Of a DNA stretch of 64,000 nt, positions 34,376-45,311 are shown piece after piece; the stretch's first letter is position 1; each line of letters starts with the position of its first letter. A program made the position numbers and the translations under genes. Source of the stretch: Euonymus europaeus (Eukaryota; Streptophyta; Magnoliopsida; Celastrales; Celastraceae); the NCBI GenBank assembly GCA_963580455.1, contig OY756969.1:10927501-10991500 (forward strand), in the 5' to 3' direction. A model generated the notes under the pieces. That model worked only from the letters and a program-made list of their open reading frames with translations. It searched no databases and was not told where the DNA came from.

Positions 34376-34408
34376 ACTCTTGAAGTCAAGTTCCTTGGCT
34401 TTAATAGT
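34376..34408. repeat. Hairpin repeat H2
   Basis: Arms ACTCTTGAAGTCAAG and CTTGGCTTTAATAGT, loop TTC. Same layout as H1, preceded by TTTGTCCCC. Confidence 0.65.
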
Positions 34409-34780
34409 AGTGAATCATTTTTATCCATGGGCAACTTGTGCTACAAAAACATGGTCAGAGATAAAGAATTCAAGATATTTTCTAGGGATGGAATACCTGC
34501 TTTGTTGCTTCCAATGTCATACGATATCCGCGGTGTTCCATTATGGATAATGATTCTCAAAGTTCCATGTCTTAAAAGTGCTTACCACTTTCAATTCATG
34601 ATCCGCGCGACTCTAGTGAGCTTTTTCATCGTTAGTTCGCCTTCTTATCAATAGGCATAAATCTGATTAATATATCTTGCTCCAGAAGCAACTGCCTGAT
34701 ACGCGTCATATCGTGGCTCGTGAGCAAGTTGTTGAGTAAATTGCATAGGATGGTTTTTAACCTATACAATTTGTCCCATA

Positions 34781-34811
34781 CTCTCAAAGTCAAGGTTCTT
34801 GACTTGGAGAG
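34781..34811. repeat. Hairpin repeat H3
   Basis: Arms CTCTCAAAGTCAAG and CTTGACTTGGAGAG, loop GTT, one mismatch. Preceded by TTTGTCCCATA. Confidence 0.65.
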
Positions 34812-35083
34812 AAGTATTGGTTTCATTCCCATTGATAACTAAGGCCACACTCTAGTGAACTTACTTTATTACCATTTTCGGGATTCAACTATGATGAATG
34901 ACACTTATAAGCATTTTGTTGGGTATTGGCTTTTGTTGGTCATGTTTGGTCGATCACCCGCACTGACTATCGTTATTGGCCTTCTTTGGTAGACCGCATC
35001 TTACATTGGTCGACAATAAGAATTTGCGCCCACATTTTTTTCCCTGGTGCAATCAATGTCAATCATACTATATGTCCTATACT

Positions 35084-35109
35084 CTTAAAGTCAAGTTATT
35101 GGCTTTGAG
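35084..35109. repeat. Hairpin repeat H4
   Basis: Arms CTTAAAGTCAA and TTGGCTTTGAG, loop GTTA, two G-U type pairs. Preceded by TATGTCCTATA. Confidence 0.55.
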
Positions 35110-35375
35110 ACTACTGTTGTCTGTTGGAGTTGATCCGATTGAAGCTTGTTTACTAAAACATTGTTAGAAAAATACAATTGAATGAGTTTGAATACCTTTG
35201 TCAATTGACATTGAGATTGACATTGCCTTTCTAGGGGTGTAACTTCGATGGCTAGTTGGTCTATCGCTTGTGAAATCTGCTTCATTGCATCATTTGGGTT
35301 GAATTTCCATTAACACAAAAAAATCTTCACAGTTAAGTCTTTCATATGTTCATGTAACTTTGCTGCTTGTCCCTC

Positions 35376-35408
35376 ATTCTCGAAGTCAAATGTCTTGGCT
35401 TGGGGAAT
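35376..35408. repeat. Hairpin repeat H5
   Basis: Arms ATTCTCGAAGTCAA and TTGGCTTGGGGAAT, loop ATGTC, one mismatch. Preceded by CTTGTCCCTC. Confidence 0.6.
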
Positions 35409-36057
35409 AGTTTCTCTCCGATGAGACTCCAAACTGACCTTCAAAAATCTAAACCCTCGGTTACCAGTATATTCACTTTTGGGGTTCAACTATCGTTGGC
35501 AAATTGGTCGTTTGACTGAGGGATCCATTTTGACACACTTCTTTTGTCCTTCAACCACAAAATTGTTTGATATTTTGCTTTTAGGTCCACTGTTTGGGTG
35601 TTAGCTTCCTTTTGTTTCTTTAACCCAAGAGCCAGATTGTAACCTTTCTTAGAGGCATGGATGTGTGTGGCATGTCAAATGGACCTTGTGTCAGTGGCGA
35701 AGAAGAAGTCTAGTAGTCCCAAGGCACTTTGCCTCAATGGATGAGGTGTGTGTCGGCGCAGTGGCATTGAAAGTTACGTGTTGTTAGCCACTTTGGGCAT
35801 GGATATATGTCCGAGAGTGAAGCTTTTGTTGGTGGCATGAGTTGTTATGCTAATATGGTGAAGTGTTGTAACTTATGGGCGACTAGACTAGAAGGTGCGT
35901 GAGTCTATTGCATTGTAGATGTGTTTGGGTTTGTGCTATACGTGGCTTTATTGTTGATTTGTGAAGGTGCGACTTCGCAACTCGCAAGGATGTCAATAAT
36001 TTGCACCTGTTGTTGTCGAACAAGCTGGTTGTTAGCGTACTCCCTTTTATCCCCCAT

Positions 36058-36087
36058 TCTCAAAGTCAAAATTGTTTGACTTTGAGA
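36058..36087. repeat. Hairpin repeat H6 (perfect stem)
   Basis: Arms TCTCAAAGTCAAA and TTTGACTTTGAGA pair perfectly over 13 bases around an ATTG loop. Preceded by TTTTATCCCCCAT. Confidence 0.7.
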
Positions 36088-36504
36088 TAACCTGTGGACT
36101 GAAACATCACGAGTAAGTTAGTAGTAATTGCATAAGAAATTTAATATTTCAGTCGCCGATTCGTGCTTGCTGTGCCCATCAATGCTACTGCCAAGTTGCC
36201 TGGCTTGGTGTTAATATAATCAATTAACTTGTGTGAACTGAATGAAGAATAAATAGCGAAATTATAGGTAAGTCTATTTTATGAGACTTATTAGGGATAA
36301 AATCACTCATTTAAAACTATTTGCAACAAAGTCTAGTTATTAGATTTTTTTGTAATTAATTTGATTTTTATTTTTTGAATTCACGGCAAAATTGGACACC
36401 TTAAGAAAAGTACATATTAGATGAATAAAATTTAATTTTAAAAATATATTAATTTTTCTCTTTTAATTAATTATTTTATTGTCTTAGTCAATATGTTGAG
36501 TCTA

Positions 36505-37100
36505 CACAAGCCTATTAGGGTTTAGCAAATCCGTCTCCTTAGGGTTTAACACTTATTGTTTAGGTTAGAATGTGAAAATATGACACACGAGTCCGTTAGG
36601 GTTTAGGGAATCCGTTCTTCTTAGGATTTAACACTTGTTGTTTAGATTGTTTAGGTTGTTTAGGTTATGATGATGCAGGAATTAGCCCATAGGCCTTCCG
36701 TACATCATGGGTAGAGGCCTGCCCTGGGCTAGGCCCCACCTCCATGGACATGCTGCAGGCCCAACCTGGGATAGCCCAGACTGGTCGAGGGGATAGCCCC
36801 TCGCGCCCCCACGGGCCCACCTGGGATAGCCCAGGCAGAAATGAGGGGCTATCCCCTCGAACCCGTCTGGGCTATCCCAGGTTGGGCCTGCAGCATGTCC
36901 ATGGAGGTGGGGCCTAGCCTAGGGCAGGCCTCTACCAATGATGTACGGAAGGCCTAGCCTAGGGCAGGCCTCTACCCATGATGTACGGAAGGCCTATGGG
37001 CTAATTCCTGCATCATCAGGTTATAACATGAAAATCCGATACACGAGCCTATTAGGGTTTAGGGAATCCGTTCTTCTTAGCGTTTAATACTTACTATTTA
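36505..37100. repeat. Telomere-like tandem repeat, about 80-bp units
   Basis: Three imperfect units (about 36505-36583, 36585-36668 and 37018-37100) share CCTATTAGGGTTTAGGGAAT, CCGTTCTTCTTAGG and TTTAACACTTATTGTTTAGG. The TTAGGGTTTAGGG core resembles the plant telomere repeat, but runs are only one to two units long. A foldback element separates units 2 and 3. Confidence 0.7.
36669..37017. mobile_element. GC-rich foldback element / MITE, 349 bp
   Basis: The ends are exact inverted repeats (GATGATGCAGGAATTAGCCC ... GGGCTAATTCCTGCATCATC). Inverted complementarity continues through most of the element, meeting in an inner GAGGGGATAGCCCCTC / GAGGGGCTATCCCCTC pair. A 7-bp duplication AGGTTAT flanks it (36662-36668 and 37018-37024). 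The right arm has an additional direct duplication of about 50 bases (GCCTAGCCTAGGGCAGGCCT twice). It is far richer in GC than its surroundings. It encodes no protein. Confidence 0.85.
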
Positions 37101-39480
37101 GGTTAACGTAGTTAGAAATAAATTACATAGTATATATACTAATTAAATTGTTTTTGAAAAAAGTATGTTAAAAAATATCGATGATGAATCTTGTTATGGA
37201 GAGTTTTACGTGCTGACTTCGAATATTTAATTTTTTTTTAAAATTTACCATATATTTTAAGAGATAAAACGTTTTAAAATTTTATTTATAAAAAAAATAT
37301 AAAAGTTATAGTGAATTGGACTACCTTCCAAAAAAAATTAGTGGTGGACTTAAACCTTAATAAGTTTACAAAAGTATACTCGCTTGCAATTCTAACAAAA
37401 TAAATAAAAGTATTTTAAATGCTTTGAATCCCTTAACAGAACCGAATTTGGCAAGTGACATGTGAAGGATTGATATCACTCGCCTGTTTGTGTAGTAGGA
37501 AAAAAGTTAATACCATATATCATTATATCATGCCAATAAATAAAGAAGCTCAAACATAATGAAGTTGTTTTTGAGGCAACTTTATGAAGTGGACTGAGAG
37601 ACTTTATTAAATCGGCTTTGACCAACACAAATAAAATACTTACCGTATATTAAAAATTAAAATTATTAATGATTTGTGAGTACTACACAAATTAACTATC
37701 ACATAAATTATGTATTAATGTCAAATAATAAAAAATTATTAATATTAATATTATTATCTTATGGCGGCTCTGCTCTATCAATTTTTTAGTTAATCTTAAG
37801 TCTCATGAATACTCCACAAATAGGTCGTATGATTGAAGAGAGGAAAAATAAATATAATTTTGAGCACTAAAAATTAGAACCTCATTTCAGAATGTTTATT
37901 TTGGATATCCAAAATATATCAGCAGGAAATTTCATCATTATTTTTACGATATTGTGTTTCATCAACGAGGAACCAACAACCGTTAATCATATATTTTACA
38001 AAAATTATTATAATCATTTTTAAAGCATATCAACAATGTTTAAAAGAATTAATAATTGTACCATGCGTAATGCGGGTGCTACAGTAATGCCTAATAAATA
38101 TGGAAATAAAAGATTAATTTACCTGATCCTTGTTGCTTAGCTAAAACGGGATGAGCGGCAATATATGTAAAGAATCAAGTATATTTGCTAATAAATATAG
38201 GAATAAAAGATTTAGCCGGCTGGAATTCTTGAAACACAAGTGATCCTGGCGAGTGACTTGTAAAGAATCACTATTACTCGCCGATTACAGCAAGCCTAAA
38301 GGAGGCTATAACGGGTAACAGTGCTTACAAAGAATTTCACTTAATTTAGAGTGTTTTATTTTTATTTATGTATATTTGGAATGGGGCAAGTGCTACAATA
38401 ATCACAAGCAAAATAGTCTAAACTAAATTAGGCGGGAAAATGCTAAAGGTACATAATACCTTGTATCCATAACATACATAAGCTATGTGGCGTGTTGATT
38501 GTGCATGCCACATAGATTTCTTGGGAGACAAATTTTTTTGTCTTCTTGTGAGTTGCCCTAATTCCCGTCTATTGACATGGAGATTCCCGATTGTCTTCCT
38601 CTTTGTCTTAACTCAACAGTTTCTCTCTCTTAGTTAGTGTCATTTCAATTGTTTTTAATATCATTTTTCATTTATTTTCATATTTCAACTTATAGTGTTC
38701 TTCGAAATGGAAGGAATGAAAGGATTTGTAGGCGAGTCAGAGTCCTCGTTGTCAAGGTATGTATACGGGGTGTGGACCGATGGCTTTTGGCTGGGTTTTA
38801 TGAATTTTTTGTGTTCTTATCTGTGTTATGAGCATAAAGCTTTTCTCTTGATATGCTCCAATATGTCTTGTTTTGGGTGTCGATTTCGAGATTTTTGTCC
38901 GAAGTTTTGGGTTTTGATTTATTACAGTTGTTCGAATTTTAAGGTGTGAGGAAATCGTTGTTTCAATTATCTTGTCTGAACATTTTGTAGGGTTTATTCT
39001 TCATATTATATTTAATTAATGACAATGTAATTGTTTTGCTGAAGTAATTAAATGTTGCAATGTAATTAATTTTGTATGGGTAGCATATTATTATGATTTT
39101 ATTTTCAATTAAATTCAGGTTGCACTCTAACGTAGCAATAACAGTGTCTTTGCAATATCTTAAATGTGTATATTTTTGTTCCATTGTACGAAAGTTTTTT
39201 CAGAGCATTATGCCATTTGTGTTTTGTCATTGATTTTTACAAAGCTTTATTCCATTGATTTTTTTAGTTTATTAACAATTTGTGTTATCAACCTGAATGT
39301 CATTAGTTGGTATAGTTACGTGTTACCAAAATTACATTTGTTTTACAAATGTCAATAATTTATTCCATTGCATTTACGTATTTTCTAGAGCCTTATGCCA
39401 TTGTGTTTTGTCAATGGATAATTTATTCCATTGCATTAACATATGTTCCTAAGGTGATTGGGTTGGTGACAATGATATGA
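37101..39480. other. AT-rich non-coding region left of the FAR1-type MULE
   Basis: No gene is supported up to about 39480. Small inverted repeats occur: GGCAAGTGA...TCACTCGCC at 37449-37484, GGCGAGT...ACTCGCC at 38252-38284, and CTATGTGGCGTG...CATGCCACATAG at 38485-38516. From about 39190 the motif TTTATTCCATTGCAT and its relatives begin, typical of the MULE that follows. A possible first exon (ATGGAAGGAATGAAAGG, 38707) is too short to judge. Confidence 0.4.
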
Positions 39481-41778
39481 GGTTTTTGCGACTATTAATA
39501 TTTGCAATTTTTTACGGGGGGACAATGTCGAATCTTATAGAGCCAGTTGAGAGAGTATATACGAGGTTGAGGTGGAGGAACCGGTTGGATCTAATGTGCC
39601 AGTTGCTGGGATGTTATTTGACTCGGTTGATGAAATGTTCACTTTTTATAAAGAGTATGGAGTTGCGAATGGCTTTTCTGTGAAGAAGAGGTCAATCACT
39701 AAGGATGTAAGTGAGATTCACAAATATTTGTTGTTCATATGTGGGAGGTTGGATAAATATCATAGTCGTTCGAAAATTCCGGTCAATCAACGTGCACATT
39801 CAAAGAATGAGTGCAAAGCTAGATTGGCTGCTCAACTATCAGTTGAAGGGAAGTGAGAGATCACTATGTTTGATGATGACCAAAACCACAATCTGAGTCC
39901 TAGTCAATCAAGGTTTTTCATATGTAATAGGGAGATGAGCCCATATGTGAAGAGGCAATTGGAAATTAATGACATAGCTAGTATTAGGCCGGACAAACAA
40001 CTCATTCGTCATTGAAGCAAATAGGGCTGCATATCAAGAGTTTGGTGATGTAGTCACGTTTGATACGACTTATTTGACAAATAAATATGACATGCCTTTT
40101 GCTCCGTTTGTTGGTGTGAACCAACATGGTCATTCAATTCTACTTGGATGTGGACTAATATCAAGTGAGGACACGAACACTTTTATGTGGCTTTTCAGCA
40201 CATAGTTGAGTTGTATGGGTGGAGTCCCCCCTCCGGGAATAATAAGTGACCAAGTTATGGCAATGAAGAATACTATTGAGATTGTTTTTCCTAATACGAG
40301 GCATAAACGGTGTTTGTGGCATATTATGAAGAAAGTGCCTGAGAAGCTTCGATATCATAGAGAATATGAAGGATTTACTCGTTTGTTGGGTGCGGCTGTT
40401 TATGACTCATAGAGTATTGATGATTTCGAAGGTAATGACCTTATTCCTTATTGCATTATATCTTTCATTTCACGTTGTGTTATTTTATAATTATTTTATT
40501 TTACATTTCTAAAATTCATGGCATTTAAATTATTCCAAATCACCATAGACAGTGTGTTGTTGCATTGCATTGATTATTAGAGTGCAACATAATCCCTTTC
40601 ATTTTTATACTAGAATTGTCCCATAATCCATTGTACTTTGCATTGCTCTTTCTAGATAAACAATCTATTATTCATTGCTCATAATCTATGACATTTACAT
40701 TATTCCATAATACCCTACATAGTTTGTTGTTGCATTATTTTTCTGTTTCGCTAGTGCAATAATGCATTGCGTTTATTATTAGAGTGCAACATATTCCATT
40801 TCATTTTATATTATATTGTCTCATAGTGCATTGCATTTTGTAGGCCTCAGTGGCCTATTGCATTGCTATTTATACCTAAACAACGCATTATCCATCCCAT
40901 TTTTTTTCAATTTTTTTATTGCATTGCATTCCATAAGCATGATCAATTCCTTTGCAAACAAACATACCTTTTTTACTATGCAATTCTCCTGTCAATTTTC
41001 AGAGACTTGGAGGATGATGATTTATCTACATGGATTGGAGGGGAATGTTTGGCTTTCTTATTTGTATTCGAAGAAGGAGATGTGGGTTTCGATCTTTGTC
41101 AAAAAAACATTTCTTGGTTGGAATGTCCATGATTGGTCGAAGCGAGAGTATGAATGCTTTCTTCGATGGATATGTTAACTCCAAGACAACATTGAAGCAA
41201 TTCGTCGAGCAGTATGATAATGCATTGTGGAAGAAGATTGAGAAAGAGAGGTTGGCTGATTTTGATCGTTTAACAAGGACATATCTCGTGCAACTATTTA
41301 CGAAATGGAGAAGCAAATTCAAAGAGTTTACACAGCCCGAAAGTTCATTGAATTCTAGAAAGAGTTGATTGCGACGATGTATTGTGGTATCAGATCAATT
41401 TATAAGCTCCCGTATCATTCGCGATATTACGTTAATTAAGATGTTGTGTATGGAGAAGATGGGAGGAAGAAAGTTATGTTCCAAGTTATGTACGATGGTC
41501 TAAAAGTTACCTGTATTTGTTTGGGGTTTGAGTTCAGGGGGATTTTATGCAGGCATGTATTGACTGTGCTTATAGCTAATGATGAGTACACTTTGCCGTT
41601 AATGTATGTTTGTAGGCGATGGAGGAAGGATATTCGAAGATGTCACTCACGTGTGAAGGTCAATTATGTCGGTTGGTCCACAACAATTGAACAACAAAGG
41701 TATGATAATATGTGCAAATCTTTTCACCATTACGCTGATTTGGCTGTTGAAAATGGGGGCAATAGGCGGATGTCATGA
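39480..41778 (+). pseudogene. FAR1-type MULE transposase (FAR1/FRS-like)
   Basis: A FAR1 DNA-binding domain is encoded near 39570-39900 (VAGMLFDSVDEMFTFYKEYG, then HSKNECKARLAAQL). The MULE transposase core follows at about 40010-40430 (VVTFDTTYLTNKYDMPFAPF, VGVNQHGHSILLGCGLI, GIISDQVMAM, RHKRCLWHIMKKVPEKL). An intron fits 40432-41002 (GGTAATG ... TTTTCAG). The next exon has SESMNAFFDGYVNSKTTLKQ. A SWIM-type segment (LKVTCICLGFEFRGILCRHVL) and RWRKDIRR close the protein near 41778. Breaks: TGA at 39854 and TAG at 40203, both where Trp is expected, plus frame changes near 41110 and 41370. It resembles Jittery/FAR1-type transposases and the FRS genes derived from them. The broken state and setting argue for a transposon copy. 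Confidence 0.85.
40550..40880. repeat. Intronic duplication with CATTGCATT-type motifs
   Basis: Two copies of a roughly 180-base segment share GTTTGTTGTTGCATT, TTATTAGAGTGCAACATA and TTTCATTTTTATA motifs (40549-40680 and 40725-40870). The motif CATTGCATT recurs throughout. Confidence 0.65.
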
Positions 41779-42591
41779 AATGGATTGAGGAGCGTAATTT
41801 TTTTTTATTTCACTTGGCGTTACGTCTTTGATCCAACGGAAATCAAATTCTAATGACCCAAAACCTAAAAGAGGCAAGGGACGCCCACCGAGTGTCATGA
41901 AAAAGAAGATATAGGGAGGGAAAAGATGCAGGGGCAGTAGAAGCATAGCAGGAATATCAACTCAAAGACAAGAGGATCAGCAGATACCATGAATTTAGTG
42001 TTATGTGCTTGTTATTGATATGAGGTTAATGTTATGCCATGTAAGTTATTTATGAGAACTGGGATGTAGGGTATGTTTTCTCTTTTTTTACTATACTGAG
42101 GTTAATGTTTTGAACGAATCATATTCGTAATATTTGTTGTATTTTTAAGCATTGTGTGTTAAGTTGATCCTTATTGCATTAGGCAGTGGCTAAGTTTTTC
42201 TTCTTATTCGGACAGGGTGTTAAAGCATTGCATTATCTGTTAATGCAGTGCGTTAATAATGCAATGCAACATAATCCATTACATATTAGAATACATTGCC
42301 TCACACAAATCAGTGCATTTATCCATTGCATTGTTAGTAGACATTAAGATTAATTCCATTGTCAATTTTTATTAATTCATCTTCTTTCAAGCCTAGTTTA
42401 AATTTACGTTAGACTTTATTATCAATATAGGCAACTTCATAAATTATTTTAAGAAAGTGAAGATAACAAACAATATACAATAGACATTAAGATTAAACTT
42501 CACACATTAAAACCAGTCCAAATTTAGGTTAATTAGTCCAACAAAAGAGTACTACTAATAAATTGTTAATCATTACAAGATATTATCAACA
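41779..42591. other. Spacer between convergent FAR1-type and ULP1-like genes
   Basis: No coding signal after the transposase stop, apart from a short basic tail (GKGRPPSVMKKK-like, about 41875-41910) in a shifted frame. CATTGCATT and its complement are frequent (42170-42330). Both gene 3' ends point into this spacer. Confidence 0.5.
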
Positions 42592-43406
42592 TTGGATATT
42601 CCACCCGCGCTTCGGATCATTCAAAAAATAGTGAATCAAATTAGCTCGAACTTTAGAAGTTCATCCCTTTGAAGCTTTTTTGGTATTCTCCGATGTCTAA
42701 AAATGGAGTGCGATGTATATGCATATAATGCCACAGTCAACCCGACAAACAATGCAATGTCCTCATGTAGTTAATTCCATTATACCACCAATAAAACATT
42801 GTCAAATTGTTACGTAATACTTACGATGCATCAGATTTTTGGGGAGTGTCCCACATTGTCAAAAGTGGTGGTTTTATGTGTTGACTTGGATCTAGTATGT
42901 AAAAAATGTTGTCATAGTAAGTCACCTAAGCCACAAAAACAGTATAGAGAGGATGTTAGTTTTCAATTATACGTTTGGAAAATTAGAAGAGCAATGAGAT
43001 ATATAGTACCATTTTTTTTGCATCTTTGAGATACGGATCTGTGGTCCTTTTGTTTCTCAGAAGTATGGAATTGTAGTGTAGCCATTTCTCGTCCTCACTG
43101 TCTAGAACTAATAGTGTCCAGTGATTTGGGGAAACATGGTTTCTAGCAGAAAGTAAGGGGAATATGGTATATCAAAATTTTCCAGCACTTGCATGGAGCT
43201 TCTTCTTTAAGTGTTTTTCAATCAGGTTAGCTTTGTTCATATTGAGGATTGTCATACATGAACTCGTTACTGCAAATGAATTTGCATTGTCACTGCACTT
43301 TATCGATTCTGGGCTCACATGGCTTTGAATTTCGATAAGGTACTCGACATAGGAGTCAATGAGCTGTCCATTTTTGAATACAAAATAAGTATCACAACAT
43401 GATTTT
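42592..43406 (-). pseudogene. ULP1-like cysteine protease (C48), catalytic exons
   Basis: The minus strand encodes a ULP1-type peptidase domain in two exons. The first (43406 to 42825) reads TYFVFKNGQLIDSYVEYL, then after a frameshift near 43165 NHWTLLVLDSEDEKWLHYNS. It ends SDAS at a canonical GTAAGT donor (42824-42819). The second (about 42741 to 42592) begins VDCGIICIYIAL and ends with LIHYFLNDPKRGW before a TGA. Catalytic His is at 43121-43123 and Cys at 42733-42735. The residue 17 after His, usually Asp, is Asn (YNS). The expected acceptor before the Cys exon lacks AG. Such proteases process SUMO-like proteins and are carried by some plant MULEs. The upstream exons lie at 57.8-60.06 kb, beyond a LINE. 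Confidence 0.75.
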
Positions 43407-43950
43407 CATAATGAGATTTTAAAAGGAATTAAAAAGTGAGATTCTTCATAAACAGATTTACCTTGTTTTAAACCATGTCACAGTTGAGCAAATGTACTAT
43501 GTCCGACCACATCAAAAATTCATCGCCAAGTCATACCATCACACTACGCCATCTCCCAGGTAATTAGGATTTACCATAATGAAAATAATTGATTCAACGC
43601 AGTTCATAGAAGAATAACGATTATGGTCATTCATTCAACATTACATTGTAAGTAACAATTACAATGGAAAAGGACAATGTGATCCTTCAATGGAACAATA
43701 CAATTGCATTGTCAAGACATTTTATAAAACACAATGCAAGCATTAATTTATCAAATAAATTTCAATGTAATAATAATATACATAAAATTACATTGCATAT
43801 TTATAGTAAAAACATTCAATGTCAAAACTTTTCTCGCTCATCTTGGGAGTTTCTCCCTCTTCGCGAGGTTTCCTCCTGTCTAGGTTTTCCTCCTCTTGCC
43901 GACATCTTCCGCCAACAAGGGTTCTCTACTTAATTTCTTCTTTGTCGCCT

Positions 43951-45150
43951 ATGGATGAAGTTGTTCATAACATGGCTGCTTTCTCTCTCACCTCAGAAGA
44001 GGGGGAAGTAGTTTTTCTTAAGGAAAAGGCGATCCAAGAGAATCTTAAAGAATTACCTAATAGTGTTGTGGCTAAGCTTCTTACTCAAAGGATCTTGAAT
44101 AAAATTGTTGTGCGAACAGTCTTCAGGAAGGCGTGGGGATTTGGTGAAGAACTGAAAAATTTTGGATCTTGGGCCAAACTTATTCCAATTTATCTTTCCA
44201 ACTGAGTACTCCATGGTCAGAGTTATGGAAGACGCTCTGTGGTATATGGATAATCATTTTCTGGTTCTTAAAAAATGGGAGATAGGAATGAGTGTTGGCA
44301 ATGTCAAGTTTGAATTCTGTCCATTTTGGGTCAGAGCACATGGCCTTACTCTCGTCTGTCACTCTCCTAAGGTGGCAGTCTCTCAGGGTGCTTATATGGG
44401 GGGTTTTCTTATGACAGATAATCGTCCTAAACATCGATCCTCAAATGAGTATGTGTGTTTTAGAGCTAATGTGAGCTTAACTAAAGCTCTCCGTCGGGGT
44501 AGTATGGTGCTGACCCCGAATGCCTCCAAGGTGTGGGTAGCATTTCACTATGAGCGCTTACTCGAATTTGTTTCTTTTGTGGCTGTGTGGATCATGATGA
44601 GAAATGATGTGCCCTTCATTTTGAAGCTTCCAAAACTTCCAGAGTGGAATCCTTCTCTTATGGTCCTTGGTTGTGTTCTACTCCTCTAGGTGTTAGGCAG
44701 CGAAACTTCAACTCAACTTCGCCTAATTCCCAATCTGAATCGACAAATTCCACTCATGGGGATACAATAAATGTTCCTCACTCGGACATGGATGCTCATA
44801 AGAGGGCTAGTGTGGGTAAAATTAAGGGAGACCTGGTTACAAAATCTAGAGTAGAGGCAAATGAGGGTCCTGTTTCACCTCACTTATCTTTCCCGAGCTC
44901 TAAGGAGAAATCCACAGTGGGAGATCAGTTCTCCAAGGCTCAAGAGATGTCTCAAGACTCTGAAGTTAGCATGACGGCTGGAGCACTAAATGTTATGAAT
45001 GAAAATGAGGTAATAGGGAGTACCCTTGCTACGTGTGGTGCTGCGAGTTCTTCCTCAACACTGCGAAAGAAAGGTGCCAAACTTAAGCCGAAGTCTAGAA
45101 AGGGTGGAATAAGCAAGGGGTGGTATTTCTACAGATATCAATATGGCTGA
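43951..45150 (+). pseudogene. LINE ORF1 (DUF4283 and zinc knuckle protein)
   Basis: ATG 43951 opens MDEVVHNMAAFSLTSEEGE, the typical start of plant LINE ORF1. A DUF4283 segment (KAWGF, then after a frameshift near 44165 LFQFIFPTEYSMVRVMEDA and MDNHFLVLKKWE) is followed by HGLTLVCHSPKVA. A zf-CCHC_4 knuckle near 44565-44605 reads CFFC...H, with a TGA directly before its last Cys. A Ser/Thr/Lys-rich tail ends in a basic segment (KKGAKLKPKSRKGG) near 45110. ORF1 is a nucleic-acid chaperone that packages LINE RNA. At least two frame changes and one stop are present. Confidence 0.85.
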
Positions 45151-45311
45151 ACCACCCATGATTGGCACTGAACGTCCTTCTTGTGATAAAGAGTTAGAGG
45201 CACTATAATTCGATTCTTCTTAAGAAGCCCAAAGTCGTCCTTGGTGAGAAGGACATATCTCCAAACTTATTATCAGCGGTGGCTGACGTGGATCAGTCAC
45301 GCCGATCCCAA

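Larger units (their letters stand above)
33727..34690. repeat. Diverged tandem duplication, unit 2
   Basis: Second copy of the 32760-33725 block, with GGGAACTTTATAGTGAGAAA at the start, its own minisatellite (34073-34336) and hairpin (34376-34408), and the ending GATAATGATTCTCAAAGTTCC. Confidence 0.8.
34691..36500. other. Non-coding region hosting hairpin copies H3-H6
   Basis: No ORF with a recognisable domain. Apart from the hairpin family, the sequence is of mixed composition up to about 36100 and then AT-rich. GTCAATGTCAATC-like spacers near 35055 and TTGACATTGAGATTGACATTG near 35203 form small local repeats. Confidence 0.5.

Noticed and set aside
36669..37017. Structured non-coding RNA gene or rho-independent-like terminator
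   Set aside because: Exact inverted ends and flanking 7-bp duplications fit a foldback transposon better.
44180..44434. Minus-strand ORF opposite LINE ORF1
   Set aside because: It is antisense to well-supported DUF4283 coding sequence.
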